64,000 bases of DNA, taken from Pseudochryseolinea flava. GTDB lineage: Bacteria > Bacteroidota > Bacteroidia > Cytophagales > Cyclobacteriaceae. The notes under the pieces are model-generated. The model saw nothing but the letters and a program-made list of their open reading frames with translations. It did no database searches and was not told where the DNA came from. Each line of letters starts with the position of its first letter. Position 1 is the first letter of the stretch. Made by a program: the position numbers and the translations under genes. This document shows, piece by piece, positions 63,488-64,000 of this stretch. The stretch spans positions 124,001 through 188,000 of the forward strand of contig NZ_QMFY01000003.1 of assembly GCF_003286915.1 (NCBI RefSeq), written 5' to 3'.

Positions 63488-64000
63488 TTAATGAATTTGA
63501 ATCTCGAATGGCATGCGCGCCTGCGCACCTTGATATGTTTTTACTTTTTGGAATTGTAAGTACCACGTGTAGTAGGCACCTAGCTTTGCGCGGACCGCAG
63601 CATCTTCTTGATCTTCGCCGATGGCGGTGATGATCTCTTCTAAGGGTGATAATTCTTGCTCAGGATAAAATCTCACTTTGTAGTCGCTCACGCCTGCTCT
63701 ATCCGCTGCAATTTGTACAGCATCATCAAAGCCACCAAGTACATCGACAAGTTTATGTTGTAAAGCTTGCTCACCGGTCCATACACGACCAGATGCAACG
63801 GCTTTGATTGAATCTTGTGTTACACCTCGACCATCAGCAGCCTTCGACGTAAAGGTTTCATAATGTGCATCGAGACTGCGTTGCCAAAAGTTCTTTTCTG
63901 CATCGGTTAGCGGTCGCGTTACGGTATACATTTCACCAAACTCGCCTGTCTTTACTTCATCGAAAGTAACACCGATCTTATCGCTCAGAAATCCGCTCAT
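63488..64000 (-). CDS. sppA: Signal peptide peptidase SppA, C-terminal part
   Basis: The frame enters at the right edge, so the N-terminus is missing; 170 residues are visible. The segment [28 protein letters not shown] and the Lys-containing [27 protein letters not shown] match the C-terminal half of the long SppA (S49 peptidase), which ends [17 protein letters not shown] here. The enzyme degrades leftover signal peptides in the inner membrane. A Met at the window edge is likely an internal residue. Confidence 0.9.
   Translation of the reverse strand: MSGFLSDKIGVTFDEVKTGEFGEMYTVTRPLTDAEKNFWQRSLDAHYETFTSKAADGRGVTQDSIKAVASGRVWTGEQALQHKLVDVLGGFDDAVQIAADRAGVSDYKVRFYPEQELSPLEEIITAIGEDQEDAAVRAKLGAYYTWYLQFQKVKTYQGAQARMPFEIQIH

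Overview
The window looks like a chromosomal segment of a Bacteroidota bacterium, most likely order Cytophagales. The grounds are a secreted GH16 enzyme with a type IX secretion C-terminal sorting domain, Bacteroidota-style promoter boxes (TAnnTTTG, e.g. upstream of tRNA-Gln), lack of Shine-Dalgarno sequences, and family content (DUF2807, DUF4136, DUF5009/NagX, YwqK-like and TPR-histidine-kinase proteins). The genus cannot be fixed from the sequence alone.

Layout. 1-2830: end of a surface-polysaccharide locus (asparagine-synthase-like protein cut by the window edge, and a flippase). 3005-9489: secreted SMP-30-like lipoprotein, DUF2807 protein, and a coupled GH20 beta-N-acetylhexosaminidase plus NagX-like membrane protein (amino-sugar use). 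10007-17842: RRM protein, DUF2167, DoxX, gluconokinase with a truncated 6-phosphogluconate-dehydrogenase-like protein, and a DUF2339/DUF3999 membrane pair. 17940-26011: metallophosphoesterase, then a complete RND efflux operon (TetR, TolC, adaptor, pump) with a strong palindromic operator. 26277-29232: ECF sigma factor with a small membrane protein, alpha/beta hydrolase, repeat-rich DNA. 29382-36757: housekeeping genes purL, tRNA-Gln, prs, rplY, pth. 37721-45480: GH16 laminarinase-type enzyme, unknown exported proteins, GH2 enzyme, metG. 45648-59773: a signalling island. 59774-64000: lipoproteins, DUF3267 membrane protein, bioB and the C-terminal part of sppA.

The signalling island is the most unusual part. 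A TPR-transmembrane histidine kinase is followed by two tiny exported-peptide genes on the opposite strand. Six consecutive paralogous TPR-transmembrane-coiled-coil proteins come next; they end where a kinase catalytic domain should begin. The island closes with a soluble histidine kinase that has no sensor domain, overlapping tail to tail with a LuxR-type response regulator. I infer a split-kinase arrangement: several membrane TPR sensors feeding one soluble kinase/regulator pair. The paralogues look like products of tandem duplication and gene conversion. A second recurring theme is a set of about 7-8 nt phased, GTT/AAC-rich low-complexity arrays lying in at least seven intergenic gaps.
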